DNA of 64,000 bases from Mycobacterium sp. 141 (GCF_000382405.1 NZ_KB908255.1:441861-505860); one strand, 5' to 3'; counted from the first letter of the stretch, positions 44,099 through 57,306 are shown. Numbers and translations are program-made. The notes: generated from the letters alone by a model not told the origin.

Positions 44099-44647
44099 GT
44101 GGCACCGGATCCGAAGTTGCGGTCTGCGGATTTGCCGTCGCAGAAGCAGGTGATCGAGCTGCTGGACGGAGAGTTTGCGCGCGCCGGATACGAAATCGAC
44201 CAGGTCGTCGTCGACGCTGCCGCGCGTCCGCCCCGGATCACCGTGGTGGCGGACGGGGACACCGGTCTCGATCTCGAATCACTCGCAGCGCTCTCCAGGA
44301 CGGCTTCGGAGTTGCTCGATCAGCTCCAGCGGGCGGGCGACACGCCGTATGTGCTGGAGGTCACGTCGCCCGGGGTGGACCGTCCGCTCACCGAGGAGAA
44401 GCACTTCCGTCGGGCCCGCGGCCGCAAGGTGGAGTTGACATTGGCCGACGATTCGCAGCTGACCGGCAGAGTGGGGCGCACCGACTACGAGGCGGTCGAG
44501 ATCGTGGTCAGGGACGGGCGTGATTTCGCCGTGCGCCGGATCAATCCGGCCGACATTGTTAAAGCTGTTGTCCAAGTGGAGTTCTCGCCACCAAGCCAAC
44601 GCGAGTTGGAGTTGGTCGGAGAGACTGGGAAGGGGGCTCGGGCATGA
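44099..44647 (+). CDS. rimP: ribosome maturation factor
   Basis: A 182-residue factor that assists 30S subunit assembly. The N-terminal alpha/beta domain includes [54 protein letters not shown] is the family signature, and an SH3-like barrel follows. GAGGAG lies nine bases before the GTG at 44099. It overlaps nusA by ATGA and heads the translation operon. Confidence 0.93.
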   Translation: MAPDPKLRSADLPSQKQVIELLDGEFARAGYEIDQVVVDAAARPPRITVVADGDTGLDLESLAALSRTASELLDQLQRAGDTPYVLEVTSPGVDRPLTEEKHFRRARGRKVELTLADDSQLTGRVGRTDYEAVEIVVRDGRDFAVRRINPADIVKAVVQVEFSPPSQRELELVGETGKGARA

Positions 44648-45675
44648 ACATCGACATGACGGCGCTGCATGCCATCGAAGCCGACAAAGGCATCACGGTC
44701 GACGTGGTCGTGGATACCATCAAATCAGCCCTGCTGACCGCATACCGACATACCGAAGGGCATGAGCCCGACGCCTACATCGACATCGACCGGAAAACCG
44801 GTGCGGTCAAGGTCATGGCCCGTCAGACCGATGCGGACGGCAACGTCCTCCATGAATGGGATGACACGCCAGAGGGTTTCGGTCGGATCGCGGCAACCAC
44901 CGCCCGTCAGGTGATCCTGCAGCGGCTGCGCGACGCGGAGAACGAGAAGACTTACGGCGAATTCTCGGCGCATGAGGGCGACATCGTGGCCGGGGTCATC
45001 CAGCGTGACGCGCGGGCCAATGCCCGTGGGCTGGTGGTCGTGCGCATCGGCACCGAGACCAAGGGGTCCGAAGGGGTCATCCCTGCGGCCGAGCAGGTGC
45101 CGGGGGAGCGTTACGAACACGGCGACCGGCTCCGCTGCTACGTCGTCGGGGTCACCCGCGGCGCCCGCGAACCGCTGATCACGTTGTCACGCACGCATCC
45201 GAACCTGGTGCGGAAGCTGTTCTCGTTGGAGGTGCCCGAGATCGCCGACGGATCGGTCGAGATCGTGGCTGTGGCCCGCGAGGCCGGCCATCGGTCCAAG
45301 ATCGCCGTCGCCTCGCGGGTGCCCGGGCTCAACGCCAAGGGTGCGTGCATCGGGCCGATGGGCCAGCGGGTCCGCAACGTGATGAGCGAGTTGTCCGGCG
45401 AGAAGATCGACATCATCGACTTCGACGAGGACCCCGGCCGATTCGTCGCCAACGCGCTGTCGCCGGCGAAGGTCGTGTCGGTGTCGGTGATCGACGAGGC
45501 GGCACGCGCGGCGCGGGTGGTGGTGCCGGACTTCCAGCTGTCGTTGGCCATCGGCAAGGAAGGCCAGAACGCCAGGCTGGCGGCCCGATTGACGGGCTGG
45601 CGGATCGATATTCGTAGCGATGCCGCCGCACAATCGGACTCCGACACGGCCTCGCGTGTGGTGCCGGAGCATTAG
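44644..45675 (+). CDS. nusA: transcription termination/antitermination factor NusA
   Basis: A 343-residue RNA polymerase-associated factor. The N-terminal domain (residues 1-105) binds polymerase; the S1 domain begins near [22 protein letters not shown]; two KH domains follow, with VGARGLN-like [18 protein letters not shown] and [18 protein letters not shown]. There is no C-terminal acidic repeat, as usual in Gram-positives. It overlaps rimP by four bases and controls pausing, termination and rRNA antitermination. Confidence 0.95.
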   Translation: MNIDMTALHAIEADKGITVDVVVDTIKSALLTAYRHTEGHEPDAYIDIDRKTGAVKVMARQTDADGNVLHEWDDTPEGFGRIAATTARQVILQRLRDAENEKTYGEFSAHEGDIVAGVIQRDARANARGLVVVRIGTETKGSEGVIPAAEQVPGERYEHGDRLRCYVVGVTRGAREPLITLSRTHPNLVRKLFSLEVPEIADGSVEIVAVAREAGHRSKIAVASRVPGLNAKGACIGPMGQRVRNVMSELSGEKIDIIDFDEDPGRFVANALSPAKVVSVSVIDEAARAARVVVPDFQLSLAIGKEGQNARLAARLTGWRIDIRSDAAAQSDSDTASRVVPEH

Positions 45676-45723
45676 CGCCGACCGGCGGTTCGGAGCACAG
45701 CCCGCGGGGCGGTAGACTCAGCC

Positions 45724-46071
45724 GTGATCCAGCGCGAGTCTCCGACCTCTACGCGTCGACGCAACCCCGGCAGTCCTGCCGGACCGGTGCGGACATGCGT
45801 CGGGTGTCGGAAGCGAGAGTTGGCCGTCGAATTGTTTCGTGTAGTCGCGGTGACCGACGGGAATGGCCAGTGTGCCGTGACCGTTGACACAACGGCAAGC
45901 CTGCCCGGGCGAGGTGCGTGGTTGCATCCCGACCAGCAGTGCGTACAGATGGCAGTCCGGCGGCGAGCATTCGTACGAGCGTTGCGCATCGCCGGTTCAC
46001 CGGACACCTCAGCGGTGGTCGAGTACGTCGAACAGTCGTCAGCTCGTCCACCCGGTCAGAAGAACAGGTAG
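45724..46071 (+). CDS. YlxR (DUF448) RNA-binding protein
   Basis: A 115-residue basic protein. RTCVGCRKRELAVELFRVVAV and GRGAWLHPDQQCVQMAVRRRAFVRALR are the YlxR hallmarks, including the CxxC pair and the positively charged face thought to bind RNA. It always lies between nusA and infB in this operon type. YlxR proteins have been linked to RNase P and gene regulation in other bacteria. Confidence 0.9.
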   Translation: MIQRESPTSTRRRNPGSPAGPVRTCVGCRKRELAVELFRVVAVTDGNGQCAVTVDTTASLPGRGAWLHPDQQCVQMAVRRRAFVRALRIAGSPDTSAVVEYVEQSSARPPGQKNR

Positions 46072-46172
46072 CGAAGAACATGAGCACACCGTGAAGTCTC
46101 GATGACCATGCGTCATAGCTAACCCGAGGCACGGCGCCTACCACCGCTGTTGCCTCCAGATGAGGAGAAGTA

Positions 46173-48989
46173 GTGGCAGGTAAGGCCCGTGTACACGAGT
46201 TGGCGAAGGAACTCGGTGTCACAAGTAAGGAACTTTTAGCCAAGCTCAAGGAGCAAGGCGAGTTCGTCAAGTCGGCGTCTTCCACCGTGGAACCGCCGGT
46301 CGCGCGTCGCTTGCGCGAATCGTTCGGTTCGAAGACCGAGACCAAGCCGGAGGCCAGGCCCAGCGCCAAGCCCGGCGAGAAGGCTCGCGGCCGCCAGAGC
46401 AGCGGTGTGCCCGCGCCCGGTCCGGCGCGTCCGGTCGCCACTCCTGGCACACCGGCTCCTACGCCCGGCCCGGCCGCCAGGCCGACTCCGGCCCCTCCCG
46501 CGCCTGCGGCAGTGGCTCCGGTCGCCCCGGCCCCGGAGAGTCCCGCCCCGGCAGCGCCGGCCCGGCCGTCGGCACCCAAGCCCGCAGCCCCGCAACCGCC
46601 CGCCGCGCCGACTCAGCCCGCGGCCGCCGCGCCCAGCGCGCCGTCCGCGGCTTCGCGTCCGGCACCGGGCGCAACGCCCGGCCCACGTCCCGGACCGTCC
46701 AGCGCACCTAAGCCGGCTCCGCGCACCCCGCGTGTCGGCAACAACCCGTTCTCGTCGCAGCAGCCCGTGGAGCGGCCCATTCCGCGGCCGCAACCGCGTC
46801 CCGGCAGCCCGCGGCCCACGCCCGGCAACATGCCTCCGCGTCCCGCGGCCGGCGCCCCCGGTCGTGGCGGCCCGCGCCCCGGTCCGCGACCCGGTGGTGG
46901 TCCTCGTCCGGGCGCAGGCCAGGGCAGTCGTCCGGGTGGTGGCGGCGGCGGTAACTACCGCGGCGGCGGTGCCGGTGGTAATGCCGGTGGCGGCGGAGCA
47001 GCTGCCGGCGGTTTCCGGGGTCGTCCCGGTGGTGGCGGCGGCGGTGGTGGCCGTCCCGGCCAGCGCGGCGGCGCTGCGGGTGCCTTCGGTCGTCCCGGCG
47101 GCGCGCCCAAGCGTGGTCGCAAGTCGAAGCGGCAGAAGCGCCAGGAATACGACTCGATGCAGGCACCGGTAGTCGGTGGCGTGCGGTTGCCGCACGGCAA
47201 CGGCGAGACCATCCGGTTGGCCCGCGGCGCGTCGTTGAGCGATTTCGCCGACAAGATCAACGCCAACCCGGCATCGCTGGTGCAGGCGCTGTTCAACCTC
47301 GGTGAGATGGTCACCGCGACCCAGTCGGTCGGCGATGAGACCCTCGAGCTGCTCGGCAGCGAGATGAACTACGTCGTGCAGGTCGTGTCCCCGGAGGACG
47401 AGGACCGCGAGCTGCTCGAATCGTTCGACCTCACCTATGGCGAGGACGAAGGCGGTGAGGAAGACCTGCAGATTCGTCCGCCGGTCGTCACCGTCATGGG
47501 TCACGTCGACCACGGCAAGACGCGGCTGCTCGACACCATCCGTAAGGCCAATGTCCGCGAGGGCGAGGCCGGTGGCATCACCCAGCACATCGGTGCCTAC
47601 CAGGTCGAGGTGGATCTGGACGGCAACGTCCGGCCCATCACCTTCATCGACACCCCGGGTCACGAGGCGTTCACCGCCATGCGTGCTCGTGGTGCGAAGG
47701 CCACCGACATCGCGATCCTGGTGGTCGCCGCCGACGACGGTGTCATGCCGCAGACGGTCGAGGCGATCAACCACGCGCAGGCCGCCGATGTGCCGATCGT
47801 GGTCGCGGTCAACAAGATCGACAAGGAAGGCGCTGACCCGCAGAAGATCCGGGCCCAGCTCACCGAGTACAACCTGGTGGCCGAGGATTACGGCGGCGAC
47901 ACCATGTTCGTCGACATCTCGGCACGGCAGGGCACCAACATCGACCAGCTGCTCGAAGCGGTGCTGCTGACCGCCGACGCGGCCCTGGACCTGCGGGCCA
48001 ACCCCGACATGGAAGCCCAGGGTGTGGCTATCGAGGCGCACCTGGACCGTGGCCGTGGGCCCGTGGCCACCGTGCTCATCCAGCGCGGCACCCTGCGGGT
48101 CGGCGACTCGATCGTCGCGGGCGACGCCTACGGGCGTGTCCGCCGGATGGTCGACGAGCACGGCGACGACATCGAAGAGGCACTGCCGTCCCGGCCGGTG
48201 CAGGTCGTCGGTTTCACGTCGGTGCCCGGCGCAGGCGACAACCTGCTGGTTGTCGACGAGGACCGCATTGCCCGCCAGATCGCCGATCGTCGCAACGCGC
48301 GCAAGCGCAATGCGCTGGCCGCACGCTCGCGCAAGCGGATCAGCCTGGAAGATCTCGATTCGGCGCTGAAGGAAACCAGCCAGCTGAACCTGATCCTCAA
48401 GGGCGACAACTCGGGTACCGTCGAGGCCCTCGAGGAAGCTCTCATGGGTATTCAGGTCGACGACGAGGTGGAGCTGCGCGTCATCGACCGTGGCGTCGGT
48501 GGTGTCACCGAGACCAACGTCAACCTGGCGTCGGCTTCGGACGCGATCATCATCGGGTTCAACGTCCGTGCCGAGGGCAAGGCGACCGAGCTGGCCAACC
48601 GCGAAGGCGTGGAGATCCGCTACTACTCGGTGATCTACCAGGCCATCGACGACATCGAGAGTGCGCTCAAGGGCATGCTCAAGCCGGTCTACGAGGAGAA
48701 GGAACTCGGCCGCGCCGAGATCCGGGCGATCTTCCGGTCGTCCAGGATCGGCAACATCGCCGGCTGCCTCGTGCAGTCCGGGATCATGCGCCGCAATGCC
48801 AAGGCCCGGTTGCTGCGCGACAACGTCGTGGTCGCCGAGAACCTCACGGTTTCCTCGCTCAAGCGGGAGAAGGACGATGCCACCGAGGTCCGCGAAGGCT
48901 ACGAGTGTGGTCTGACGCTGACCTACTCCGACATCAAGGAAGGCGACGTCATCGAGACGTACGAGCTGGTCGAGAAGGCGCGTACGTAA
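46173..48989 (+). CDS. infB: translation initiation factor IF-2
   Basis: A 938-residue GTPase that brings fMet-tRNA to the 30S subunit. Residues 1-50 form the IF2N domain ([19 protein letters not shown]). Residues 55-310 are Pro/Ala- then Gly-rich and disordered ([16 protein letters not shown] runs). The G domain starts with [24 protein letters not shown] and NKIDKEG are G3 and G4. Domains II-IV follow, ending in the initiator-tRNA-binding domain. GAGGAG lies before the GTG at 46173. A diverged 32-bp repeat unit follows the stop. Confidence 0.96.
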   Translation: MAGKARVHELAKELGVTSKELLAKLKEQGEFVKSASSTVEPPVARRLRESFGSKTETKPEARPSAKPGEKARGRQSSGVPAPGPARPVATPGTPAPTPGPAARPTPAPPAPAAVAPVAPAPESPAPAAPARPSAPKPAAPQPPAAPTQPAAAAPSAPSAASRPAPGATPGPRPGPSSAPKPAPRTPRVGNNPFSSQQPVERPIPRPQPRPGSPRPTPGNMPPRPAAGAPGRGGPRPGPRPGGGPRPGAGQGSRPGGGGGGNYRGGGAGGNAGGGGAAAGGFRGRPGGGGGGGGRPGQRGGAAGAFGRPGGAPKRGRKSKRQKRQEYDSMQAPVVGGVRLPHGNGETIRLARGASLSDFADKINANPASLVQALFNLGEMVTATQSVGDETLELLGSEMNYVVQVVSPEDEDRELLESFDLTYGEDEGGEEDLQIRPPVVTVMGHVDHGKTRLLDTIRKANVREGEAGGITQHIGAYQVEVDLDGNVRPITFIDTPGHEAFTAMRARGAKATDIAILVVAADDGVMPQTVEAINHAQAADVPIVVAVNKIDKEGADPQKIRAQLTEYNLVAEDYGGDTMFVDISARQGTNIDQLLEAVLLTADAALDLRANPDMEAQGVAIEAHLDRGRGPVATVLIQRGTLRVGDSIVAGDAYGRVRRMVDEHGDDIEEALPSRPVQVVGFTSVPGAGDNLLVVDEDRIARQIADRRNARKRNALAARSRKRISLEDLDSALKETSQLNLILKGDNSGTVEALEEALMGIQVDDEVELRVIDRGVGGVTETNVNLASASDAIIIGFNVRAEGKATELANREGVEIRYYSVIYQAIDDIESALKGMLKPVYEEKELGRAEIRAIFRSSRIGNIAGCLVQSGIMRRNAKARLLRDNVVVAENLTVSSLKREKDDATEVREGYECGLTLTYSDIKEGDVIETYELVEKART

Positions 48990-48992
48990 GAC

Positions 48993-49023
48993 ATGGCCGA
49001 CGAACGCTTGCGTGAGGAGCATT

Positions 49024-49031
<8 letters not shown>
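48993..49031 (+). repeat. single diverged copy of the 32-bp repeat, with micro-ORF
   Basis: Starting three bases after the infB stop region, ATG GCC GAC GAA CGC TTG encodes [12 protein letters not shown] and stops at 49031. It matches the unit at 34056-34162 apart from a few substitutions. It again carries GAGGAG (49015-49020), here serving the rbfA GTG at 49024, which the micro-ORF overlaps by eight bases. It therefore acts as the rbfA ribosome binding site. Confidence 0.7.
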
Positions 49032-51842
<2,811 letters not shown>

Positions 51843-52045
51843 GCGACGACCATCGGCGAGCTTGGGGTCCGCGCAGTTCACTCCAACGCTGGTGAACGAC
51901 GCCCATCCCGGTGCTCGGCCAGATCGCTTGTGCCCCAGTGCGTCGACGTCATCATGCGGCGAGCTGGAGGTTTCGCAAAGTGGCCGACGGGGTACAGGCG
52001 TTCGAGCGATGCATCTGCGCATTGCACGGAGTCCAGGAGCCTGCG

Positions 52046-52276
52046 ATGATCCACGACCTGATATTGGCCGCTCAAACCCAACCGGAAGCCGCAGGATTCA
52101 TCCTCCGTGGTCTCAAAGGCATCGTGGTCGCAATCGGGAGCATCGTGGCGGCGGTGATCTGCGCGGTCATCGCCGGGTTCAAAGGACGTAGCGTCATAGG
52201 TTGGGGAATTCTGGGACTGTTCTTTTCGATTATCACCCTGATCGTGGTCATTGTGATTCCGTCGAAGAAATCTTGA
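52046..52276 (+). CDS. small two-helix membrane protein
   Basis: A 76-residue protein with two hydrophobic segments, IVVAIGSIVAAVICAVIAGF and GWGILGLFFSIITLIVVIVI, joined by KGRSV and ending in a basic tail PSKKS. CAGGAG seven bases before ATG 52046 supports this start over the longer frame from 51911. No family was recognised. The 203 bases upstream hold no other gene. Confidence 0.65.
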   Translation: MIHDLILAAQTQPEAAGFILRGLKGIVVAIGSIVAAVICAVIAGFKGRSVIGWGILGLFFSIITLIVVIVIPSKKS

Positions 52277-52409
52277 CGAGCTCGGGTAAGGGACGCTCGT
52301 ACCGAACCAACCCACGCGGAAGCTGCAGAGCCGGCCCATATCGCCTAGGCGACGGATGGTGGGGACTTGACCCGTTGGGCCCGCTGTTGCGATTGGGGCA
52401 CAACGGTAT

Positions 52410-53054
52410 TCACGGGCGACCCTCCACCCCGTGTGGATTCAAACCACATCGGACCACCCATACAGCAGTGCGGCCGCTACCGTGCCGGGCCACCGACACA
52501 CTGGTAAAGCCCTTGTCGCGACACAACGCGCCGAACGATTCGGCCTGCTGCTCTGTCCAGCCGTGACTGTCCGATCCGGTTGCGCCGGCGGCTACCTGCC
52601 GCTCGATCGCGATCAACCGCCCACCCGGCACCAGCACGCGGCGTACCTCGGCGAGCGCCCTGTCGACATCCTGCCAGTGGTGCACCGTGGCCAGTGCCCA
52701 CACCATCGTGGCGGAGTCGGCACCCATTGGCAACGCTTCGGCGGTGCCCTCGCTCCAGGTGATGTCCGCGTGCCTCGGCGTGATCGCGGCCGCGATGCGG
52801 AGCATGACCGACGACGGGTCGACACCCGTCACACGCGCCCCGCGCCGGGCCGCGACCCGCGCGGCGGTGCCAGGTCCGCAACCCACATCCACCACATGAT
52901 CTTTGGACGAAACCTGCGCGATAGCGGTGACCAACCTCGCCCTGGACCGGCCCACCACGAGGAACCGCAACCCGCATAGCACACCGCCGACACCTGCGAA
53001 ACCGGGGTAATCGGCGTGGTGGTTGACGGCTTGTGCGTCCGACGCATCATTCAT
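52410..53054 (-). CDS. SAM-dependent class I methyltransferase
   Basis: A 214-residue methyltransferase. VVDVGCGPGTAARVAARRGARVTGVD is motif I and the acidic loop binding SAM; GTAEALPMGADSATMVWALATVHHW and VRRVLVPGGRLIAIER are motifs II and III of UbiE/type-11 enzymes. The substrate is unknown. It is divergent from a MerR-type regulator, with a promoter of the 19-base-spacer MerR type between them, suggesting it is induced by a small molecule. Confidence 0.87.
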   Translation of the reverse strand: MNDASDAQAVNHHADYPGFAGVGGVLCGLRFLVVGRSRARLVTAIAQVSSKDHVVDVGCGPGTAARVAARRGARVTGVDPSSVMLRIAAAITPRHADITWSEGTAEALPMGADSATMVWALATVHHWQDVDRALAEVRRVLVPGGRLIAIERQVAAGATGSDSHGWTEQQAESFGALCRDKGFTSVSVARHGSGRTAVWVVRCGLNPHGVEGRP

Positions 53055-53060
53055 AGGTAG

Positions 53061-53091
53061 ACCTTGCCGGTTCAACGTGGGTTGAAGTCAA
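53061..53091 (-). promoter_or_regulatory. MerR-type promoter/operator for the methyltransferase gene
   Basis: On the minus strand TTGACT, 19 bases, CAAGGT, then six bases to the methyltransferase ATG. The long spacer is the mark of MerR-activated promoters. Within it lies TTCAAC-GTGG-GTTGAA (53071-53086), a perfect dyad. On the plus strand TTGCCG-N18-TCAAAT overlaps the same dyad and could serve the regulator gene. Confidence 0.65.
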
Positions 53092-53099
53092 ATGGCGGC

Positions 53100-53546
53100 A
53101 TGGATGTGATCTCGATCGGCGAGGCGGCTGCGCGGCTGCGGATGAGTCCCTCGGCATTGCGCTACTACGACGAGCGCGGACTGGTGCGCCCCCGGCTGCG
53201 CCGAGCCGGTAAACGCATGTACGGGCCCCAAGAACTTCGTCGGCTCGCGTTGCTCAAGATCGTGCACCAGATGGGGCTTCCACTCGACACTGCGGCGGCC
53301 GTGCTGGACGCGTCGAGTGAGCAGTGGCGCCAGACGGTCCGGGACCAGATCGCCGCGCTGGACCGGGTGATCGCACAAGCACAAGGGGCACAGCAGTTTC
53401 TGACGCATGCACTGCACTGTCCGTCCGATCATCCCGCCCGCGACTGTGTCACGATGACAGCCGTCCTGGACCGGCTCGTCGACGGGATGAGCGTCGAGGA
53501 AATCGCCACTGACAAGACCGCGCTCGGTTGGCTGGCCGCCGACTGA
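53100..53546 (+). CDS. MerR-family transcriptional regulator
   Basis: A 148-residue regulator. ISIGEAAARLRMSPSALRYYDERGLVRPRLRRAGKRMYGPQELRRLALLKIVHQMGLPLDTAAAVLD is the MerR winged helix and its RRY-type wing. A dimerisation helix follows. Cys residues in LHCPSDHPARDCVTM near the C-terminus could bind a ligand or metal but are not the CueR/ZntR arrangement. ATG 53100 was chosen over 53064, which lies in the operator. Confidence 0.87.
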   Translation: MDVISIGEAAARLRMSPSALRYYDERGLVRPRLRRAGKRMYGPQELRRLALLKIVHQMGLPLDTAAAVLDASSEQWRQTVRDQIAALDRVIAQAQGAQQFLTHALHCPSDHPARDCVTMTAVLDRLVDGMSVEEIATDKTALGWLAAD

Positions 53547-53672
53547 GTCTCAGCGCACCTGGCAGCGGCACCGCGTCGCGGTTGGCGGCGATGCCGGCAC
53601 GGCGGGAGGACAAGGTGCAGGCCCGGTCGTTGTGTGAGATCGGCCTGACCCGATGCGCCTATCGTGGGACTC

Positions 53673-53939
53673 ATGTGTCGCAACATCACCGAACTGCGCG
53701 GCCTGCAACCGGCCGCCACAGCCGAGGAGATCGAGGCCGCTGCCCGCCAGTACGTCCGTAAGGTCAGCGGGATCACGCGGCCGACCGGAGCCAATATCGA
53801 CGCGTTCGAAGCGGCCGTCGCCGAGGTCACTGCGACCACCAGACGGCTGCTGGACGGGCTGGCGCCACGGCGTCAGCCGCCCAAAACGGTTCCGCCGCTG
53901 CGTCGCCCGGAGGTACAGGCCAGGCTGGCGGCCAGGTGA
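53673..53939 (+). CDS. DUF2277 protein
   Basis: An 88-residue protein starting MCRNITELRGLQPAATAEEIEAAARQYVRKVSG, the hallmark of DUF2277. It is a small helical protein of unknown function, common in actinobacteria and often found with DUF1802 genes. The next gene starts inside its stop (GTGA overlap). Confidence 0.82.
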   Translation: MCRNITELRGLQPAATAEEIEAAARQYVRKVSGITRPTGANIDAFEAAVAEVTATTRRLLDGLAPRRQPPKTVPPLRRPEVQARLAAR

Positions 53940-54493
53940 ATGCCCCGGCGCTCAAGGAGTGGAGTGCGGCAGTACATGCGCTGCTCGACGGGCGCCAGAC
54001 TGTGCTGCTGCGTAAGGGCGGCATCGGCGAGAAACGGTTCTCGGTCGCCGCGCCCGAGTTCTTGCTGTTCCCGACGATCGCGCACAGCCACGCAGAGCGG
54101 GTGCGCCCCGAACACCGCGACCTGATCGAAGCCGCCGCTGCGGATAGCACCGATGCTGCTGTGACCATCCGTGCTGCGGCGAAAGTGGTTGCGGCCGTGG
54201 AGGTCAACCACCCTGAGGCGATCGACGAGATCGACGATCTGCACATCTGGACCGCCGAGTCGGTACGGGCCGACCGCTTGGATTTCCGCCCGAAGCACCG
54301 GCTGACGGTATTGGTGGTGCAGGCCCGTGCGCTCACCGAACCCCTCGCGCTGGTCCGAACCCCCGAATTCGCGGGCTGCAAGAGCTGGGTGGAGCTGATG
54401 GACGAAGTGGGCCCCCGCAGCGCGGCAGCGGCCGTACACGACGATGCGGCACTGCAGCGCATCGCCGAGCGTGTGCGCGCCTCAGTGGGCTGA
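53936..54493 (+). CDS. DUF1802 protein
   Basis: A 185-residue protein of the DUF1802 family: LKEWSAAVHALLDGRQTVLLRKGGIGEKRFSV and FLLFPTIAHSHAERVRPEHRDL are the typical segments. Members are suspected nucleic-acid-processing or metal-dependent proteins but none is well characterised. It is coupled to the DUF2277 gene and overlaps the convergent CocE-like gene by 12 bases. Confidence 0.82.
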   Translation: MNAPALKEWSAAVHALLDGRQTVLLRKGGIGEKRFSVAAPEFLLFPTIAHSHAERVRPEHRDLIEAAAADSTDAAVTIRAAAKVVAAVEVNHPEAIDEIDDLHIWTAESVRADRLDFRPKHRLTVLVVQARALTEPLALVRTPEFAGCKSWVELMDEVGPRSAAAAVHDDAALQRIAERVRASVG

Positions 54494-56161
54494 CGGCGGG
54501 CGCGGGCCGGCGGGAAGCACGAGCCGGGACGCACCGTTTTGGTCGTGATGCACGGTGTGGGTGGCACGGATCAGCCGGCAACCGGAGATCGGTGGCTCGC
54601 CGGTGCCGAGATTGCGCGCATACCGTGGATGAGACCCGCCCGCCACCAGCAACCGAATCCGCGATCCCGCCGCGAATCTGTGTGCAACAGCGTCGAATTC
54701 GATTCGGATGAGACCGGACTGCTCGGTACGTCGGACGAACGCATCGGTCACGTTGCGCGAGTGGCCCTTGGCGTCCACCTCGCTGATCCGGACGAACACG
54801 TCGTGGTTCGGGTTGTCGCAGCTGTGCTGCAGTTCGGCCACCGCGGCGCCGACCATATACAGATCGGCGGGCAGCGGGTCACCGGTGTAGGCCAGCACAT
54901 CGGCGCGCCGGGCCAGCCGAGTGTCGTCGCGATACCCAGCCCTGCGCGTCAGCAACCGACCGCCGACAGTCGGGGTGGGGCTGGCGGGGTCGTAGACGAA
55001 TGTCCTGGGCCGATCAGGCGGCGCGCTCGGCGCCGGCGGACGGTCCGACAGCCAGCCTGTGGGCTGCAGGAACAGCTCGTGCTCCGGCATCGCCGGCGGC
55101 CAATCGGGCAGGTCCACCCAGTCGGACCCGTTGATGTAGGCGCGCACAATGGCGCGGCGAGTCTCGGCCCGCCCCGTCAGATGAGTGCCCAGCCAGTCCA
55201 GCGATTCGCCGACGACGGTCCGCAGGCCCTTGGTCAGTAATTGTGAGTGGGTCCACGGTCCGACAGTCAGCGCCACCGGCACCCCGCGCCCGCGCAGTTG
55301 TCGGTACTGCTGCAGGGTCTGGTCCAGGAACAGGTCCTGCCAGCCGCTGAGCAGCAGGATCGGGACCTCCACGCGGTCGAGTGCCTCGGTGAACCGCAGT
55401 GCGTCCCAGAAAGGATCCTCGCGGTCGGGATGCTCCAGCCACGATTCGAACCAGGGGGCGCCGCTGCCGAGCAGCTCGCGGCCGGCCGCGCCCATCGGCA
55501 GCCCAGTGGTCGCCCGGGCAAGCTCCGCGGGGCCCCGGACCTGACGGGTCAGTGCCTGCACCAGACCCGGCTCCTCCTGGCGGGCCACCATCGCACTCCA
55601 GCCCAGGAAGTCGTTGAGGGTGAATGAGCCGGTGCCCCACGCCGACTCGCTGAAATCGTGGGGACCGACGATGATGACCGCCGCCTTCATCTCCGGTGGC
55701 GGATCGACCAGCAGAGCCCACTGCGTGAAGCCGAGATAGGACTGGCCAACCGTGGCGAACGAGCCGGTGAACCAGGGTTGCCCGCGCAGCCACGCCACGG
55801 TGTCGGCGCCGTCGGCCATCTCGTGGACCATCGGCGTGAACTCGCCGCCCGAGCCGAACGTCCCGCGCACACTCTGCAACACCACGTGATAGCCGCGGGC
55901 GGCATAGACGTGTGCGAACACCGCCGAGAACGGGAGCCTACGGCCGTAGGGCCCGCGAACCAGCAGGGTACCTGCAGGTGCGGCGGTGTCCGGCGAATAG
56001 TGGTCGGCGACCAACTCGATGCCATCGCGCATCGGCACGCGCAGCCCACGCCGCACGGTGTAGGACGTTTCGGGGGGTGGCAGGCCGAGCAGGCGACTGA
56101 CTGCCCTGCCGGCGTGCCGGCGGAATCCTGCTTTGCCGGCGTGCCGGTGGAATCGCGTCAC
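54482..56161 (-). CDS. CocE/NonD family acyl hydrolase (Rv2800-like)
   Basis: A 559-residue X-Pro dipeptidyl-peptidase-type serine hydrolase. VPMRDGIELVADHYSP and LLVRGPYGRRLPFS begin the alpha/beta domain; TVGQSYLGFTQWALL holds the nucleophile Ser (GQSYLG); the C-terminal half is the jelly-roll domain (DVFVRISEVDAKGHSRNVTDAFVR, AHRFAAGSRIRLLVAGGSHPRYARN). The first 20 residues contain a duplicated FxRHAG(K/R)A motif from a short DNA duplication. The start is GTG at 56161, or possibly later. The ester or amide substrate is unknown. Confidence 0.85.
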   Translation of the reverse strand: MTRFHRHAGKAGFRRHAGRAVSRLLGLPPPETSYTVRRGLRVPMRDGIELVADHYSPDTAAPAGTLLVRGPYGRRLPFSAVFAHVYAARGYHVVLQSVRGTFGSGGEFTPMVHEMADGADTVAWLRGQPWFTGSFATVGQSYLGFTQWALLVDPPPEMKAAVIIVGPHDFSESAWGTGSFTLNDFLGWSAMVARQEEPGLVQALTRQVRGPAELARATTGLPMGAAGRELLGSGAPWFESWLEHPDREDPFWDALRFTEALDRVEVPILLLSGWQDLFLDQTLQQYRQLRGRGVPVALTVGPWTHSQLLTKGLRTVVGESLDWLGTHLTGRAETRRAIVRAYINGSDWVDLPDWPPAMPEHELFLQPTGWLSDRPPAPSAPPDRPRTFVYDPASPTPTVGGRLLTRRAGYRDDTRLARRADVLAYTGDPLPADLYMVGAAVAELQHSCDNPNHDVFVRISEVDAKGHSRNVTDAFVRRTEQSGLIRIEFDAVAHRFAAGSRIRLLVAGGSHPRYARNLGTGEPPISGCRLIRATHTVHHDQNGASRLVLPAGPRPPSAH

Positions 56162-56343
56162 CGCACCAGGCTACGGATCAGAAGGCGCCAGCTCGTGGGC
56201 CACTGCAGAGTTGGCGAGGATCTCCCCGGCTTGTTGAAAGCAGCGGGCAGCGGGCTCGACCGTAGACGAGAACCTGTTCCAGTCCGGGGTGTGGGGACGG
56301 CATTCGGCACGCGGTTAGGCTGATCCGTTGTGGTGATGCAACC

Positions 56344-57306
56344 GTGGTGATGGACCAGGAGTCGAGGGACCGGCAGCCGATCCTGTGGGCAATCAGCGAT
56401 TTACACACCGGCCACACCGGAAACAAGCCCGTCACGGAATCGCTCTACCCGTCCACGCCGGATGACTGGCTGATCGTGGCAGGCGACGTGGGGGAGCGCA
56501 CTGACGAGATCCGCTGGACCCTGGACCTGCTGCGGAAACGTTTCGCGAAGGTGATCTGGGTGCCCGGGAACCATGAGCTGTGGACCACCAACAAAGACCC
56601 GATGCAAATCTTCGGCAGGTCCCGTTACGACTATCTGGTCGACATGTGTGACCAGATGGGCATCGTCACCCCCGAACATCCCTTCCCGGTCTGGACCGAG
56701 CAAGGTGGCCCGGCCACCATCGTGCCGATGTTTCTGCTGTACGACTACACGTTCTTGCCCGCCGGTACGGCGACCAAGGCCGAGGGCCTGGCGGTGGCGC
56801 GAGAGCGCAACGTGGTGGGTACCGACGAGTTCCTGCTGTCGTGTGAGCCGTACGCGACCCGCGACGCGTGGTGCCGTGACCGGGTCAAGCAGACTCGCGA
56901 GAAGCTCGAAGACCTCGACTGGATCACGCCGACCGTTCTGGTCAATCACTTCCCGCTGGTGCGGGAACCCTGCGATGCGATGTTCTATCCCGAGTTCTCG
57001 TTGTGGTGCGGGACCACTGCGACCAAGGACTGGCACATCCGGTACAACGCCATTTGCTCGGTTTACGGGCATCTGCATATTCCTCGCACCACCTGGTACG
57101 ACGATGTGCGCTTCGAAGAGGTGTCGGTTGGCTACCCGCGGGAGTGGCGCCGGCGCAAGCCCTACCGGTGGCTGCGGCAGATCCTGCCCGATCCGAAATA
57201 CGCACCGGGCTATCTCAACGAGTTCGGCGGTCATTTCGAGATCACCCCGGAGATGCGAGCTCATGCCAAGCAGGTGCAGGACCGGATTCAATCGAGGAGA
57301 GCATGA
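56344..57306 (+). CDS. pptH: phosphopantetheinyl hydrolase, calcineurin-like phosphoesterase
   Basis: A 320-residue binuclear-metal phosphoesterase. The ligands lie in AISDLHTGH, VAGDVGER, VPGNHELW, VNHFP and VYGHLH. Its position just before pptT matches M. tuberculosis Rv2795c (PptH), which removes the phosphopantetheine arm from acyl carrier proteins and so opposes PptT. GTG at 56344 and 56347 and ATG at 56350 are all possible starts. It overlaps pptT by ATGA. Confidence 0.9.
   Translation: MVMDQESRDRQPILWAISDLHTGHTGNKPVTESLYPSTPDDWLIVAGDVGERTDEIRWTLDLLRKRFAKVIWVPGNHELWTTNKDPMQIFGRSRYDYLVDMCDQMGIVTPEHPFPVWTEQGGPATIVPMFLLYDYTFLPAGTATKAEGLAVARERNVVGTDEFLLSCEPYATRDAWCRDRVKQTREKLEDLDWITPTVLVNHFPLVREPCDAMFYPEFSLWCGTTATKDWHIRYNAICSVYGHLHIPRTTWYDDVRFEEVSVGYPREWRRRKPYRWLRQILPDPKYAPGYLNEFGGHFEITPEMRAHAKQVQDRIQSRRA

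Noticed and set aside
56107..56160. Short direct repeat GCCGGCGTGCCGG(C/T)GGAATC near the CocE start
   Set aside because: It only duplicates eight or nine residues at the N-terminus of the hydrolase and gives no sign of a mobile element.
56195..56260. GCCACTG-like string suggesting a cobalamin riboswitch before pptH
   Set aside because: No other conserved box or fold of that riboswitch is present, and pptH is not a B12 gene.
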